In this document: positions 43,908 to 53,271 of the stretch, one piece after another
Numbering within the stretch: position 1 is the first letter of the stretch
Layout: each line of letters starts with the position of its first letter
NCBI RefSeq assembly: GCF_013408305.1
Contig: NZ_JACBZS010000001.1
Span: 1,674,001 to 1,738,000 of the forward strand
Reading direction: 5' to 3'
DNA length: 64,000 bases
From: Naumannella cuiyingiana
GTDB taxonomy: Bacteria > Actinomycetota > Actinomycetes > Propionibacteriales > Propionibacteriaceae
Program-made: the position numbers and the translations under genes
The notes under the pieces: generated by a model
What the model was told of the DNA's origin: nothing
Seen by the model: the letters and a program-made list of their open reading frames with translations, nothing else
The model's database searches: none

Positions 43908-45463
43908 CCACGCAAACCACCCCACCGGGAGCCGGAATCCGCCAGTGGATGGGGCTGACCGTCCTCGCACTACCGACTCTGGTTCTCGCGCTCGACATGA
44001 GCGTGCTCTACCTGGCCGCACCCGCGATGACGGTCGATCTCAGGGCGAGTAGCACCGAGCAACTCTGGATCATCGATATCTACGGCTTCATGATCGCCGG
44101 ATTCCTCATCACCATGGGAACGCTCGGCGACCGTATCGGCCGCCGCAAACTCCTCATGATCGGCGGGATCGTCTTCGCCCTCGCCTCTCTTGCGGCCGCC
44201 TTTGCACCCAGCGCACCCATCCTCATTGCCGCACGCGCCCTGCTGGGGGTCGCCGGGGCGACCCTGATGCCCTCCACGTTGGCACTGATCACCAACATGT
44301 TCACCGTCCCACGCCAACGAACCGCAGCAATATCCATCTGGATCTCCTGCTTCATGTCTGGAATGGCGCTCGGCCCGGTCATCGGCGGGCTGCTCCTGGA
44401 ATCCTTCTGGTGGGGCTCAGTGTTTCTCCTCGCCGTTCCGGTGATGACTCTCATGCTCGCTGCCGCCCCGTTCGTACTCCCCGAGTACCGCGATGAGCGA
44501 GCCGGGCGCCTGGATCTGCTTAGCGTCGGACTCTGCCTGGCCACGATCCTTCCCCTCGTTTACGGGTTCAAGCAGGTAGCCAGTCACGGATACGCTCCCG
44601 AATCCATCATCGCTTTGGCTGCCGGAGCCGCGGTCGGAGTCGTTTTCGTGCGACGGCAGCTCACGGTCGATGAGCCTCTGATCAACATCAGGCTCTTCCA
44701 GAACCGGGCATTCACCACCACGCTGCTCGCGATACTGATCAGCACCGCCGCGGGCGGCGGCCTGTATCTCCTCGCCAGCCAGTACCTCCAACTCGTCCAG
44801 GGGCTCTCCCCGCTGCACGCCGGTCTCTGGCTTATCCCGACCGGTATCGCCAGCATCATCGGAGCCCTCGCCGCACCCCGCCTGGCAACCCGGTTTGGTG
44901 CCGGCACTGTTGTTGCAGGTGGACTCCTCGTCGCCGTCGCTGGCTACATTCTCCTTGCCCTCGCACGGGCAGATACCGGCATCGCGCTCGTCGCTACCGG
45001 CATCGCACTGGTCTTCTTCGGAAGTGGACCCATATCCGCACTCGGCGCAGACATCGTGGTCAACACGGTTCCACCAGAGAAGGCCGGATCAGCAGCATCT
45101 ATGTCCGAAACCAGCACCGAACTCGGAATCTCCTTTGGCGTCGCGATCCTCGGAAGTCTGAGCAGCATCATCTACCGCCGCCAGATCGTCCTACCAGATC
45201 ACCTTTCCACTCCAGCACAGCAAACCAGCCGGGAAAGCCTCTCCGGCGCTACCGATACAGCGCAACAGGTTTCAGAAACAACCGCGACAGCACTCATCGA
45301 ATCAGCCCACAACGCATTCACGGCCGGACTCAACACGACTGCAATCATCGCCGCGATCACGATCGCACTACTGACCGTGGCGATGCCGATCCTGACTCGA
45401 CAGCGGAAATATCCGCCCAAATTCACTCGATCCAACCCAAGGCACCCGACCCGCAGTGACTAA
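43904..45463 (+). CDS. MFS transporter, DHA2 type (SmvA/QacA-like)
   Basis: This 519-aa pump has LVLALDMSVLYLAAPAM, GDRIGRRKL and GPVIGGLLLESFWWG, giving it a clear DHA2 assignment and relation to SmvA/QacA-type cation exporters. It starts at GTG 43904, coupled to the NmrA gene. GC content and codon choice are lower than in flanking core genes, consistent with the proposed island. The Ser/Thr-rich loop before the last helix (TPAQQTSRESLSGATDTAQQ) is typical of QacA relatives. Confidence 0.85.
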   Translation: MTTQTTPPGAGIRQWMGLTVLALPTLVLALDMSVLYLAAPAMTVDLRASSTEQLWIIDIYGFMIAGFLITMGTLGDRIGRRKLLMIGGIVFALASLAAAFAPSAPILIAARALLGVAGATLMPSTLALITNMFTVPRQRTAAISIWISCFMSGMALGPVIGGLLLESFWWGSVFLLAVPVMTLMLAAAPFVLPEYRDERAGRLDLLSVGLCLATILPLVYGFKQVASHGYAPESIIALAAGAAVGVVFVRRQLTVDEPLINIRLFQNRAFTTTLLAILISTAAGGGLYLLASQYLQLVQGLSPLHAGLWLIPTGIASIIGALAAPRLATRFGAGTVVAGGLLVAVAGYILLALARADTGIALVATGIALVFFGSGPISALGADIVVNTVPPEKAGSAASMSETSTELGISFGVAILGSLSSIIYRRQIVLPDHLSTPAQQTSRESLSGATDTAQQVSETTATALIESAHNAFTAGLNTTAIIAAITIALLTVAMPILTRQRKYPPKFTRSNPRHPTRSD

Positions 45464-45623
45464 CCCCGGCATTCGCGAAGGTCAGGTCGTCATGCCCGTG
45501 GCGCAGATGCACAACCTTCCAACAGAAGGCACCAACACCATGAATGACAAAGTTCCCGAGAAGACCTCGTACAGGCCAGGGCACCACAGCAGCGTGCAAC
45601 TACCGGAGTTCCACTACGTCTGA
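45456..45623 (+). CDS. Possible small protein, 55 aa, coupled to the MFS gene
   Basis: An open frame from GTG 45456 overlaps the MFS stop by 8 bp and runs to TGA 45623, reading MTNPGIREGQVVMPVAQMHN at its start and LPEFHYV at its end. It has no membrane helix or known motif, and ribosome-site evidence is weak; ATG 45492 and ATG 45540 are alternatives. It fills most of the 165-bp gap before the tRNA. It could equally be a remnant of the mobile element. Confidence 0.3.
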   Translation: MTNPGIREGQVVMPVAQMHNLPTEGTNTMNDKVPEKTSYRPGHHSSVQLPEFHYV

Positions 45624-45628
45624 AATTG

Positions 45629-45701
45629 TGGAGCCAAGGGGACTCGAACCCCTAACCCCCTGCTTGCAAAGCAGGTGCGCTACCAATTGCGCCATGGCCC
45701 C
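45629..45701 (-). tRNA. tRNA-Ala (anticodon TGC)
   Basis: The 73-nt sequence on the minus strand begins GGGGCCATGGCGCAATTGG and has anticodon stem-loop CTGCTTTGCAAGCAG with anticodon TGC, a T arm AGGGGTTCGAGTCCCCT and a 7-bp acceptor stem (GGGGCCA/TGGCTCC with one G-U). CCA is not encoded. Its 3' end faces the proposed island at 39696-45628, the usual side for integration into a tRNA. Confidence 0.95.
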
Positions 45702-45767
45702 GGGCGGCCGATCAGGCCGACGGCACAGTCTATGCGAGCACGCGAACCGGCGGCAAAGCCGCGAGCG

Positions 45768-47234
45768 TCACGCCCCGGCCCGGCCGGCCCACCAGCGCAG
45801 CAGCTCCTCACGGGCGGCGTCCTCGCCGATGGGACCGCCCTCGATCCGCAGCTCCAGCAGATACCGGTACGCCTCACCGACCTCGCGCCCCGGCGACAGA
45901 CCAAGGATCTCCATGATCTGATCACCGTTCAGCTCGGGCCGAAGCGCGTCGAGCTCCTCCTCCTCGGCCAGCCGGTCGATCCGATCCTCAAGATCATCGT
46001 AGGAGCGGCGCAACCGCTCGGCCTTGCGCCGGTTCCGCGTGGTCGAGTCGGCGCGGGTGAGGATGTGCAGCCGTTCGAGTTGATCACCGGCGTCGCGGAC
46101 GTAGCGGCGTACCGCCGAGTCCGTCCACTGTCCGTCACCATAACCATGGAAACGCAGGTGCAGCTCGACCAACTTGCTCACGGCGTCGGTCACATCGCCG
46201 GGAAACCGCAACGCCTTCAGCCGCTTGCGTACCAGCTTCGCCCCGACCACATCGTGATGATGGAAGGTGACCTTGTTCTCGCCGACGAACCGCCGGGTCG
46301 CCGGCTTGCCGATGTCGTGCAGCAGCGCGGCGAGCCGGTTCACCAGCTCGGGCTCGTGACCGCGCCGGCGTTCAAGATCAATCGCCTGCTCCAGGACCAC
46401 CAGCGAGTGCTCGAAGACGTCCTTGTGCCGATGGTGCTCGTCCAGCTCGAGTCGCATCGCCGGCAGCTCCGGCAACACGTGATCAGCGAGCCCGCTCGCC
46501 ACCAGCATCGCCAGGCCCGCGCGCGGGGCATCGGTCAGCAACAGCTTGGACAGCTCATCGCGTACCCGCTCTGCCGAAATGATCTCGATCCGGTCGGCCA
46601 TCGCCGCCATCGCCGCGAGCACCTCCGGTGCCGGCCGCATCCGAAGCTGCGAGGCAAACCGCGCCGCCCGCATCATCCGCAGCGGATCGTCGGAGAAGGA
46701 CTGCTCGGGCGTACCGGGCGTGCGCAATACCCCCTGGGCAAGATCACCGAGACCGCCGTAGGGGTCCACGAAGCTGTCCTCGCCGATCTTGATCGCCATC
46801 GCATTGACCGTGAAGTCGCGCCGGACGAGATCGCCATCGAGGGTGTCGCCGAATGCCACCTCGGGCTTGCGCGACTCGGGCCGATAGACGTCGGAGCGGA
46901 ACGTGGTGATCTCGATCACCCAGTCCGGCTGGTTCTTGCCGGCGGGTACGCGGGCGCCGATCGTGCCGAACTCCTTGCCGATCGCCCAGACCGCCGCCCC
47001 GCGTACCCCGGCGGTGAAGTCGGAGAGGAGGGCCTCGATGTCGTCCGGCCGGGCGTCGGTGGTGAAATCCAGGTCGTTGCCGAGCCGGCCCAGCAGCGCG
47101 TCGCGGACGCTGCCGCCGACCAGATAGAGCTCGTGCCCCGCCGCCGCGAACGCCTCGCCCAGCCGGCCCACCACGGGCGCGATCCGGAGCAGCTCGACCA
47201 CGGCATTCGCCTGGGCCTCGGACAGGTCTGGCAC
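45768..47234 (-). CDS. pcnA: CCA tRNA nucleotidyltransferase
   Basis: The 488-aa class II enzyme adds CCA to tRNA 3' ends. It has ELYLVGGSVRDALLG, the catalytic acids NDLDFTTDA, the RRDFTVNAMA and DPLRMMRAARFASQL motifs and an HD domain (ALLHDIGKP, HHHDVVGAKL). GTG 47234 is the only sensible start; TAGAGT 8 nt before it could be the -10 of a leaderless message. Its divergence from the DUF6049-murJ-sigM genes matches Rv3907c-Rv3911 of M. tuberculosis. The neighbouring tRNA-Ala lacks an encoded CCA and needs this enzyme. Confidence 0.92.
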   Translation of the reverse strand: MPDLSEAQANAVVELLRIAPVVGRLGEAFAAAGHELYLVGGSVRDALLGRLGNDLDFTTDARPDDIEALLSDFTAGVRGAAVWAIGKEFGTIGARVPAGKNQPDWVIEITTFRSDVYRPESRKPEVAFGDTLDGDLVRRDFTVNAMAIKIGEDSFVDPYGGLGDLAQGVLRTPGTPEQSFSDDPLRMMRAARFASQLRMRPAPEVLAAMAAMADRIEIISAERVRDELSKLLLTDAPRAGLAMLVASGLADHVLPELPAMRLELDEHHRHKDVFEHSLVVLEQAIDLERRRGHEPELVNRLAALLHDIGKPATRRFVGENKVTFHHHDVVGAKLVRKRLKALRFPGDVTDAVSKLVELHLRFHGYGDGQWTDSAVRRYVRDAGDQLERLHILTRADSTTRNRRKAERLRRSYDDLEDRIDRLAEEEELDALRPELNGDQIMEILGLSPGREVGEAYRYLLELRIEGGPIGEDAAREELLRWWAGRAGA

Positions 47235-47297
47235 GACGGGCCACTCTAGCCGCTCATGCCTGCCCCCGCGCTGGGCCGAATCCCGCACCCCAAGCCA

Positions 47298-47457
47298 ATA
47301 CGCGAACCCAATCGGCAGCCGCGGACGTTGCAACACTCGCGCATGCCGGTTCGGCTCGCGGATTGAGTACGCCCTCCCAGATCGGGTACGCCCTCGGGAG
47401 CCGGTTCGGCCACCGGGAGCCGGTTCGGCCACCGGCTGCCGGTTCGGCTCGCGGATC
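47298..47457. repeat. Cluster of 19-bp repeat units between divergent genes
   Basis: Three units of 19 bp run in tandem at 47401-47457 (each starting CCGGTTCGGC), a fourth copy is at 47346-47364, and an opposite-strand unit ATACGCGAACCCAATCGGC is at 47298-47316. On the minus strand the units read GATCCGCGAGCCGAACCGG, the same family as the array at 61131-61426. The 281-bp gap (47235-47515) between pcnA and the DUF6049 gene also has two GTACGCCCTC-bearing segments. It must contain promoters for both genes. Confidence 0.8.
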
Positions 47458-47515
47458 GGGGGTACGCCCGGCTCGGCTGGCCGGCGGACGGCGTACCGGC
47501 TCCTAGGATGGCGGG

Positions 47516-49630
47516 GTGATCGGACCGACGTCGCCAGCGGCCTGCCCGCCCGCACGCGGTCGAACGACCCCCGCCCCCCGAGCCACCACCGCGCTTCTCG
47601 CCGCCCTCGTCCTCGGGATCCTCGCCACACTCGCCGGCCCCCCTCCCCCGGCCGGGGCCCAGGAGCCGCCCCGCCCGATCCGGGTCGACCTCACCTCCTT
47701 CGAGCCGGCGGTGCCGAGCCGGGACGGGGAGCTGACGATCAAGGGCACGCTGACCAATACCTCCGACGACCCGATCGCCAACGTCCGGGCCTACCTGTGG
47801 CGCAACCAGGCACCGCTGACCAACCGCACATCGCTCGACGAGGTGCTCGCCGGCGAGGCGACCCCGACCGGCGATCGCGTACCCATCGACGGCGCCTTCC
47901 AGAACGTGACCCTCGACCGCGGGCCGATGCAGCCCGGCGAGAAGCTCGACTTCACGGTCACCGCCAAGATCGCCGATCTCGACTTCCCGCGCCGGGGCGG
48001 GGTCTATCTCACCGGCGTCGACGTGCTCGGCCAGGTGGACAACGGCCCCACCTCGGTGCCCGGCCGGACCCGCCTGTTCCTCCCGCTGCCGGCCGCCTCC
48101 GACGCACCACCGACCCGGACCAAGATCACCTCCGTCGTCGCGCTGACCAGCCAGCCGTCGATGCTCACCCCCGGTGTCTTCGCCGACGACCATCTCGCCA
48201 CCGAACTGGCCCGGGGCGGCCGGCTCACCGCCCTGCTCGCCGCCGCCGGACGCCCCGGGATGAGCTGGGCGATCGACCCGTCGCTGCACGAGGAGCTGTC
48301 GGCGATGGCGGCCGGCTACCGGGTACGCGAGGCCGACGGCACGCTGACCGACGGCGGCGGCGCCGAGCTCGCCCGCCGCTGGCTGACCCAGTTCGAACGG
48401 CTCGACCGCTCCGCCGGATTCCGGCTGCCCTATGCGACCCTCGACCTGCGGGCCGCCACGCGTACCGACGATCCCTGGCTGATCGACCAGTCCGCGCGCC
48501 TCGGCGAGGCCTCCGAGCTCGGCGACCTGCCGCTGCTCGCCTGGGGCGGCGACGGCGAGCTCGACCAGCGCACGCTGGAGGCGGTACGCCCGTTCGGGCC
48601 GACGGCCGTTCTCACCTCGAATGCCGACAGCGCCCACCGGCTGCTCGCCGCCCAGCCGGCCTCGCCGGCGCCGCTGGTGCGCTACGACCCGCTCGCCTAC
48701 ACCGGCGGACCGCTGCCGGCCGACGGCGTCCGGCCGCTGCACCAGCGCCAGCGCCTGCTCGGCGAATCGCTGGTCGATGCGATCTCCCAGGTCGGCGGCG
48801 GCGGCACGGTCCGCCTGATCACCCAGCCCGACGAGGCCGCCGCCGACGCGGCATCCGACGCGCCGTGGGTCGAGCGGCTCACCCTGACCGGCCTGCTCGA
48901 CTCCGATCCCCAGGAGTGGAACGGAACCTTCCGCGAGCCCGACGCCCCGACCCTGTCCGACGAGCAGCTCGGCGCCCTGGCCGAACTGCGCGGCGACGTC
49001 GGCTCCTATCTCGGGGCCTGGCTCGACCCCGACCGCGCCCGCCCGCAGTTCGACGCCGTCCTGGTCCGCGGCGCGAGCGCGACCTGGCGCGGCGCCGCCG
49101 AGGCCCGCGACGGCTATCTCGACCCGATTCGCCGCGAACTGGCCGACTTCTTCGCCGGCCGCTCGCTCAGCCTGCGCGCCCAGTCCCGGGTGACGATGAG
49201 CAACCAGCAGGGCCAGTTCCCGGTCACGATCGCCAACGCGCTGCCCGAGTCGCTGCGGGTCTCGGTGGTCTTCGACTCCGAGAACGCCGCCCGCCTCAAG
49301 GTGCCGCCGGTCCGCGATGTCGTGGTCGGCGGCGGGGAGTCGACCACCGTCACCCTCTCGCCCGAGGCGGCCGGCAACGGCACCGTCGGCGTCACCGGCC
49401 ACCTGGTCACCCCCGACGGCCGGCGGATCGGCAACGGCGTCAAGATCGATGTCGAGGCCACCCAGCTCGGCGCGGTCGGCTGGGTCATTGTGGCGATCTC
49501 GGGGGTGGTGCTCGCCGTCTCGACGCTGCTCCGCATCCGACAGGTACGCCGGGAGGGCCGCGGCAGCAGGCGCGGCGACCGGGCCACCGGCACCGGCCGC
49601 CACCCGGCCGATGCGAGGGTCGGCCCGTGA
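47516..49630 (+). CDS. DUF6049-family secreted/membrane-anchored protein (Rv3909 homologue)
   Basis: The 704-aa protein has an N-terminal signal helix (LLAALVLGILATLAGPPPPA), a large extracellular part with an early beta domain (ELTIKGTLTNTSDDPI), and a C-terminal helix VGWVIVAISGVVLAVSTLL followed by a basic cytosolic tail. It is part of the conserved block before murJ; its role is unknown but presumably in the envelope. GTG 47516 follows AGGATGG. Its stop overlaps the murJ start by 4 bp. Confidence 0.85.
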   Translation: MIGPTSPAACPPARGRTTPAPRATTALLAALVLGILATLAGPPPPAGAQEPPRPIRVDLTSFEPAVPSRDGELTIKGTLTNTSDDPIANVRAYLWRNQAPLTNRTSLDEVLAGEATPTGDRVPIDGAFQNVTLDRGPMQPGEKLDFTVTAKIADLDFPRRGGVYLTGVDVLGQVDNGPTSVPGRTRLFLPLPAASDAPPTRTKITSVVALTSQPSMLTPGVFADDHLATELARGGRLTALLAAAGRPGMSWAIDPSLHEELSAMAAGYRVREADGTLTDGGGAELARRWLTQFERLDRSAGFRLPYATLDLRAATRTDDPWLIDQSARLGEASELGDLPLLAWGGDGELDQRTLEAVRPFGPTAVLTSNADSAHRLLAAQPASPAPLVRYDPLAYTGGPLPADGVRPLHQRQRLLGESLVDAISQVGGGGTVRLITQPDEAAADAASDAPWVERLTLTGLLDSDPQEWNGTFREPDAPTLSDEQLGALAELRGDVGSYLGAWLDPDRARPQFDAVLVRGASATWRGAAEARDGYLDPIRRELADFFAGRSLSLRAQSRVTMSNQQGQFPVTIANALPESLRVSVVFDSENAARLKVPPVRDVVVGGGESTTVTLSPEAAGNGTVGVTGHLVTPDGRRIGNGVKIDVEATQLGAVGWVIVAISGVVLAVSTLLRIRQVRREGRGSRRGDRATGTGRHPADARVGP

Positions 49631-52600
49631 GTCCGGACACCGCGCGCAATCGGTCGCTCGTCTCCGCCACGGCGGTGATGGCGGCCGGCACCCTGATCTC
49701 CCGGATCCTCGGCTTCATCCGGGTGGCGCTGCTGGCGTTCATCTTCGGCAACGGCACCCGGCAGGCGGAGATCTACAACCTCGGCTTCTCGGTCTCCAAT
49801 GCGATCTACTTCCTGATCGCCGGCGGCGTGCTGAACACCGTGCTGGTGCCGCAGATCGTGCGAGCGATCAAGAACGATGCCGACGGCGGCTCGGCCTTCG
49901 TCAGCCGGATGATCACCGCGATCCTGACCGTGCTGGGCGGGGCGACGCTGATCATCACCCTGGCCACCCCGCTGGTGATGATCCCCTACACGGCGCCGGA
50001 GTGGCGTACCCCAGAACTCGCCGCAGACTGGCGTTCGATGCTGATCATCGCCTACCTGATCATGCCGCAGATCTTCTTCTACGGGATCTATGTGGTGCTC
50101 GGCCAGGTGTTGAACGCGCGGGGCAAGTTCGGCCCGATGATGTGGGCGCCGATCGTCAACAACGTCGTCTCGATCGGCGTGCTGGCGGTCTATCTCGTTG
50201 TCTGGGGGCACCCGGCGTCGCCGACCGAGACGTTCAGCACCGCGCAGGCGATCACGCTGGGGCTGGGTGGCCTGGCCGGGGTGGTGCTGCAGGCCGCAGC
50301 GATGATCCCCTACGTGCGCGGCACCGGGCTGCGGCTGCGGCCGCGCTTCGACTGGCGCGGCGCGGGCCTCGGCCACGTGTTCCGGCTCGCGGTGTGGACG
50401 CTGCTCTACATGACCGTCAGCCAGATCGGGCTGATGGTCTCGACCAACATCACCTCGGGCGCGACGACCCTCGGCGGCGAGGGCGCCGGAAACACGGTGT
50501 TCCAGAACGCCCGGTTGATCTGGCAGGTGCCGCACTCGATGATCACGGTGTCGCTGGCGACGGCGATGCTGCCGATGGTCTCCCGGCTGGCCGCCGAACA
50601 CGACCTGGCCGGCGTCGCCGCGGAGGGCATGCGGACCCAGAAGCTGGCCACCACCGTGCTGCTGCCGGCGACGATCGCCTTCGCCGCCCTGGCCTTCCCG
50701 ATCGCCCGGGTGCTGTTCGGCAACGGCGCCGGCATCCGCGACTTCCAGTTCACCGCCTGGACGCTGCTCGCCGCCTGCGTCGGGATCATTCCGTTCACCA
50801 TCCAGTACCTCTGCCTGCGCCTATACTACGCGCTGGAGGACACCCGCACCCCCGCCCTGCAGCAGATCGCGATCATCGCCGTCAACGTGGTCCTCGCGGT
50901 CGGCTTCACCTTCACCCCGTGGGCGGGCCCGGCCTGGCTGGCGCCCGGGGTGACCCTGGCGTACTCCCTGTCCTACGTCTTCGGCATGATCATCTCCTGG
51001 CACAACCTGCACAAGCGGCTGCCCGGCTTGTCGGCGACCGACCTGATCCGCCACCTGGTCCGGGTCACCGTGTGCGCGCTGCCCGCGGGCGCGGTCGCGT
51101 TCGGGATCAGTTGGCTGGCGCGTGATCACTACGACTCGTTCCTGATCGTCGCCGCGACCGTCGTCGGCGGCGGGCTGGCCGGCCTGGCGGTCTTCGTCGG
51201 GCTGGCCCGCCTGCTACACGTGCGCGAGGTGACCGACATCATTGCGACGGTACGCCGCCGCGGCCGCCCGACCCCGGCCACCGCGACCGCGGAGAAGGCC
51301 GAGGCCACCGGGGCGGCCGAGCTCGACGCCCAGGACGAGGCGATCACCGAGATCTTCGCGCCGGAGCCGGTGATGGACGACCCGAAGACGGTGCTGATGC
51401 CGCGGATCACCGCCGACGTGCCGCCGGTCGACCAGCGCGCCGGCACGGTGCTGCGCCCGGAGCGGCCCCTGCAGCCGGGCAGCTTCGGCGTACCCGATGC
51501 CCCGCAGTACGCCGCCGGCCCGCTGGACGACACCGCCGAGGACGAGCATCCGATCACCGCCCATGCGGGCGACGAGCTGGGCGGACGCTACCGGCTGGAG
51601 CGCCCGGTGGTACGCCGGGAGCGCTCGCAGACCTGGGAGGCCTGGGACGCCATCCTCGGCCGCCGGGTCGTGGTGCATCTGCTGCCGGCCGGCGAGACGG
51701 CGACCGCGCAGGCGCTGCACGCGGCCCGGAGCGGCGCGATCGCGACCGACTCCCGGTTCCTGCGGGTCCTGGACATCGTCGAGTCGGCCCCGCTCGGTGA
51801 CGCCGCGATCGCCTATGTGGTCACCGAGCATGTCGACGGCACGACGCTGCAGGAACTGCTCGTCGACGGGCCGCTGACCGCCGTCGAGGCGGCCTGGTTG
51901 TTGCGGGAGTTGGCCGATGCGCTGGCCGGCGTGCACGCGCACGGCATCGGCCACGAGCGGATCAACCCCGACACCGTGATCATCACCCCGACCGGCAACA
52001 TCAAGATCGCCGGGCTGTTGCTGGAGGCGGGGCTGCAGCCAGAGGATCCGCACACCGAGCCCGACACCGCCGATCTGGATCCGCAGCGGCGCGACGTGCA
52101 CGATCTGGGCCGGATGCTCTATGCGATGTTGCTGTGCCGTTGGCCGGGCGGGCCGGCCTACGGCCTCGGCCAGGCGCCGTCGGCCGGCGGGCACTGGTTG
52201 ACCCCGCGTCAGGTCCGCGCCGGCGTCTCTCCGGTGCTGGACCAGCTCACCGACCGGATGCTGAACCCGACGCCGCGCCAGCGGATGATGCCGATCGGCG
52301 ATGCCGCCACCGTCGCCGCCGAGCTGACCAAGGTTCTTGCCGGCGCCGACGGCGCGCCGGACCTTGAACGGCGGGTACGCCGCGGCGCCTGGCAGCCCGG
52401 TCTCGCGCCGGAGGCCGACGAGGGTTACGGACCCCTCGCACCTCCCGGCCCGGAGTTCGGGCCGGCGCCGGCAACCAGCCCAGCTCACCCGAGCCCGGCC
52501 CATCCGAGCCCGGCTCACCCGAACCCAGCCCACCCGAACCAAGCCCACCGGACCAGCCTGGCCGAGGACGACACCCCGACGATCACCCAGCCGGCCGTCC

Positions 52601-53271
52601 CCGCCGACCGCGCGCGGTCCAGCGTCGACGCGCCCGCGACACCGGCCGGGACGGGTCGCGGCCGGTGGGCCCGGATCGTGGTCCCGGCGCTGCTCGCGCT
52701 GCTCTTCGTGCTGATCATCGCGCTGGCCCGGATTTTCGGCGGCGGCACCGCGCCCCAGTCGGCCGACGGCGGCCCCTCGGCAACCCCCAGCGCCGCCCCG
52801 AGCACCCCGCAGGCCGTCGAGATCGTCGCCGCCCGCGACTTCGATCCCCAGGGCGATGACGGCACCGAGAATCCCGATCAGGTGCCCAATGCCATCGACG
52901 GCGACCCGGAGACGGCCTGGCGGACGCTGAACTACTACAACAACCCCCGCCTCGGCGGCGCCAAGCGCGGCGTGGGCCTGGTGCTCGATCTGGGCGAACC
53001 GCGCAGCGTCGCGGAGGTGGCGCTGCGGCTCTCCGACGGCGGCACCGACGTCGAGCTGCGGGTGCCCAAGGCCGAGAACCCCGAAGAACCACCGATGCGC
53101 AGCGACGGCGACTGGCGTACCGTGGCCTCCCAGGACGACGCGCCGGCCGCGGCAACGCTGCGCGTCGAACCCGCCGTGACGAGCCGGTACCTGCTCGTCT
53201 ATCTGACGAAGTTGCCACCCGACGGCGAGAACTTCCGCGGGAGCATCTACGAGGTGGAGGTCACTGGGTGA
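49627..53271 (+). CDS. murJ: Lipid II flippase MurJ fused to a pseudokinase and extracellular domain (Rv3910-like)
   Basis: The 1214-aa protein has a 14-helix MurJ/MviN (1-~530; ISRILGFIRVALLAF, SNAIYFLIAGGVLNTVLVPQ), a linker, a kinase-like domain (~650-900), a Pro/His pentapeptide linker (PAHPS repeats, ~950-975), a membrane helix (~1014-1038) and a C-terminal discoidin-like domain with DGDPETAWRT. The kinase lacks the ATP lysine (VVVHLL), the HRD (HERINPD) and DFG (AGLLL), so it is a pseudokinase, as in M. tuberculosis where it binds FhaA. It exports the peptidoglycan precursor. It is coupled to both neighbours by 4-bp overlaps. Confidence 0.92.
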   Translation: MSPDTARNRSLVSATAVMAAGTLISRILGFIRVALLAFIFGNGTRQAEIYNLGFSVSNAIYFLIAGGVLNTVLVPQIVRAIKNDADGGSAFVSRMITAILTVLGGATLIITLATPLVMIPYTAPEWRTPELAADWRSMLIIAYLIMPQIFFYGIYVVLGQVLNARGKFGPMMWAPIVNNVVSIGVLAVYLVVWGHPASPTETFSTAQAITLGLGGLAGVVLQAAAMIPYVRGTGLRLRPRFDWRGAGLGHVFRLAVWTLLYMTVSQIGLMVSTNITSGATTLGGEGAGNTVFQNARLIWQVPHSMITVSLATAMLPMVSRLAAEHDLAGVAAEGMRTQKLATTVLLPATIAFAALAFPIARVLFGNGAGIRDFQFTAWTLLAACVGIIPFTIQYLCLRLYYALEDTRTPALQQIAIIAVNVVLAVGFTFTPWAGPAWLAPGVTLAYSLSYVFGMIISWHNLHKRLPGLSATDLIRHLVRVTVCALPAGAVAFGISWLARDHYDSFLIVAATVVGGGLAGLAVFVGLARLLHVREVTDIIATVRRRGRPTPATATAEKAEATGAAELDAQDEAITEIFAPEPVMDDPKTVLMPRITADVPPVDQRAGTVLRPERPLQPGSFGVPDAPQYAAGPLDDTAEDEHPITAHAGDELGGRYRLERPVVRRERSQTWEAWDAILGRRVVVHLLPAGETATAQALHAARSGAIATDSRFLRVLDIVESAPLGDAAIAYVVTEHVDGTTLQELLVDGPLTAVEAAWLLRELADALAGVHAHGIGHERINPDTVIITPTGNIKIAGLLLEAGLQPEDPHTEPDTADLDPQRRDVHDLGRMLYAMLLCRWPGGPAYGLGQAPSAGGHWLTPRQVRAGVSPVLDQLTDRMLNPTPRQRMMPIGDAATVAAELTKVLAGADGAPDLERRVRRGAWQPGLAPEADEGYGPLAPPGPEFGPAPATSPAHPSPAHPSPAHPNPAHPNQAHRTSLAEDDTPTITQPAVPADRARSSVDAPATPAGTGRGRWARIVVPALLALLFVLIIALARIFGGGTAPQSADGGPSATPSAAPSTPQAVEIVAARDFDPQGDDGTENPDQVPNAIDGDPETAWRTLNYYNNPRLGGAKRGVGLVLDLGEPRSVAEVALRLSDGGTDVELRVPKAENPEEPPMRSDGDWRTVASQDDAPAAATLRVEPAVTSRYLLVYLTKLPPDGENFRGSIYEVEVTG

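Noticed and set aside
47797-49626. Extension of the MurJ frame 610 codons upstream
   Set aside because: The upstream part is an Arg/Pro-rich shadow of the DUF6049 gene; GTG 49627 overlaps its stop and starts a standard MurJ helix.
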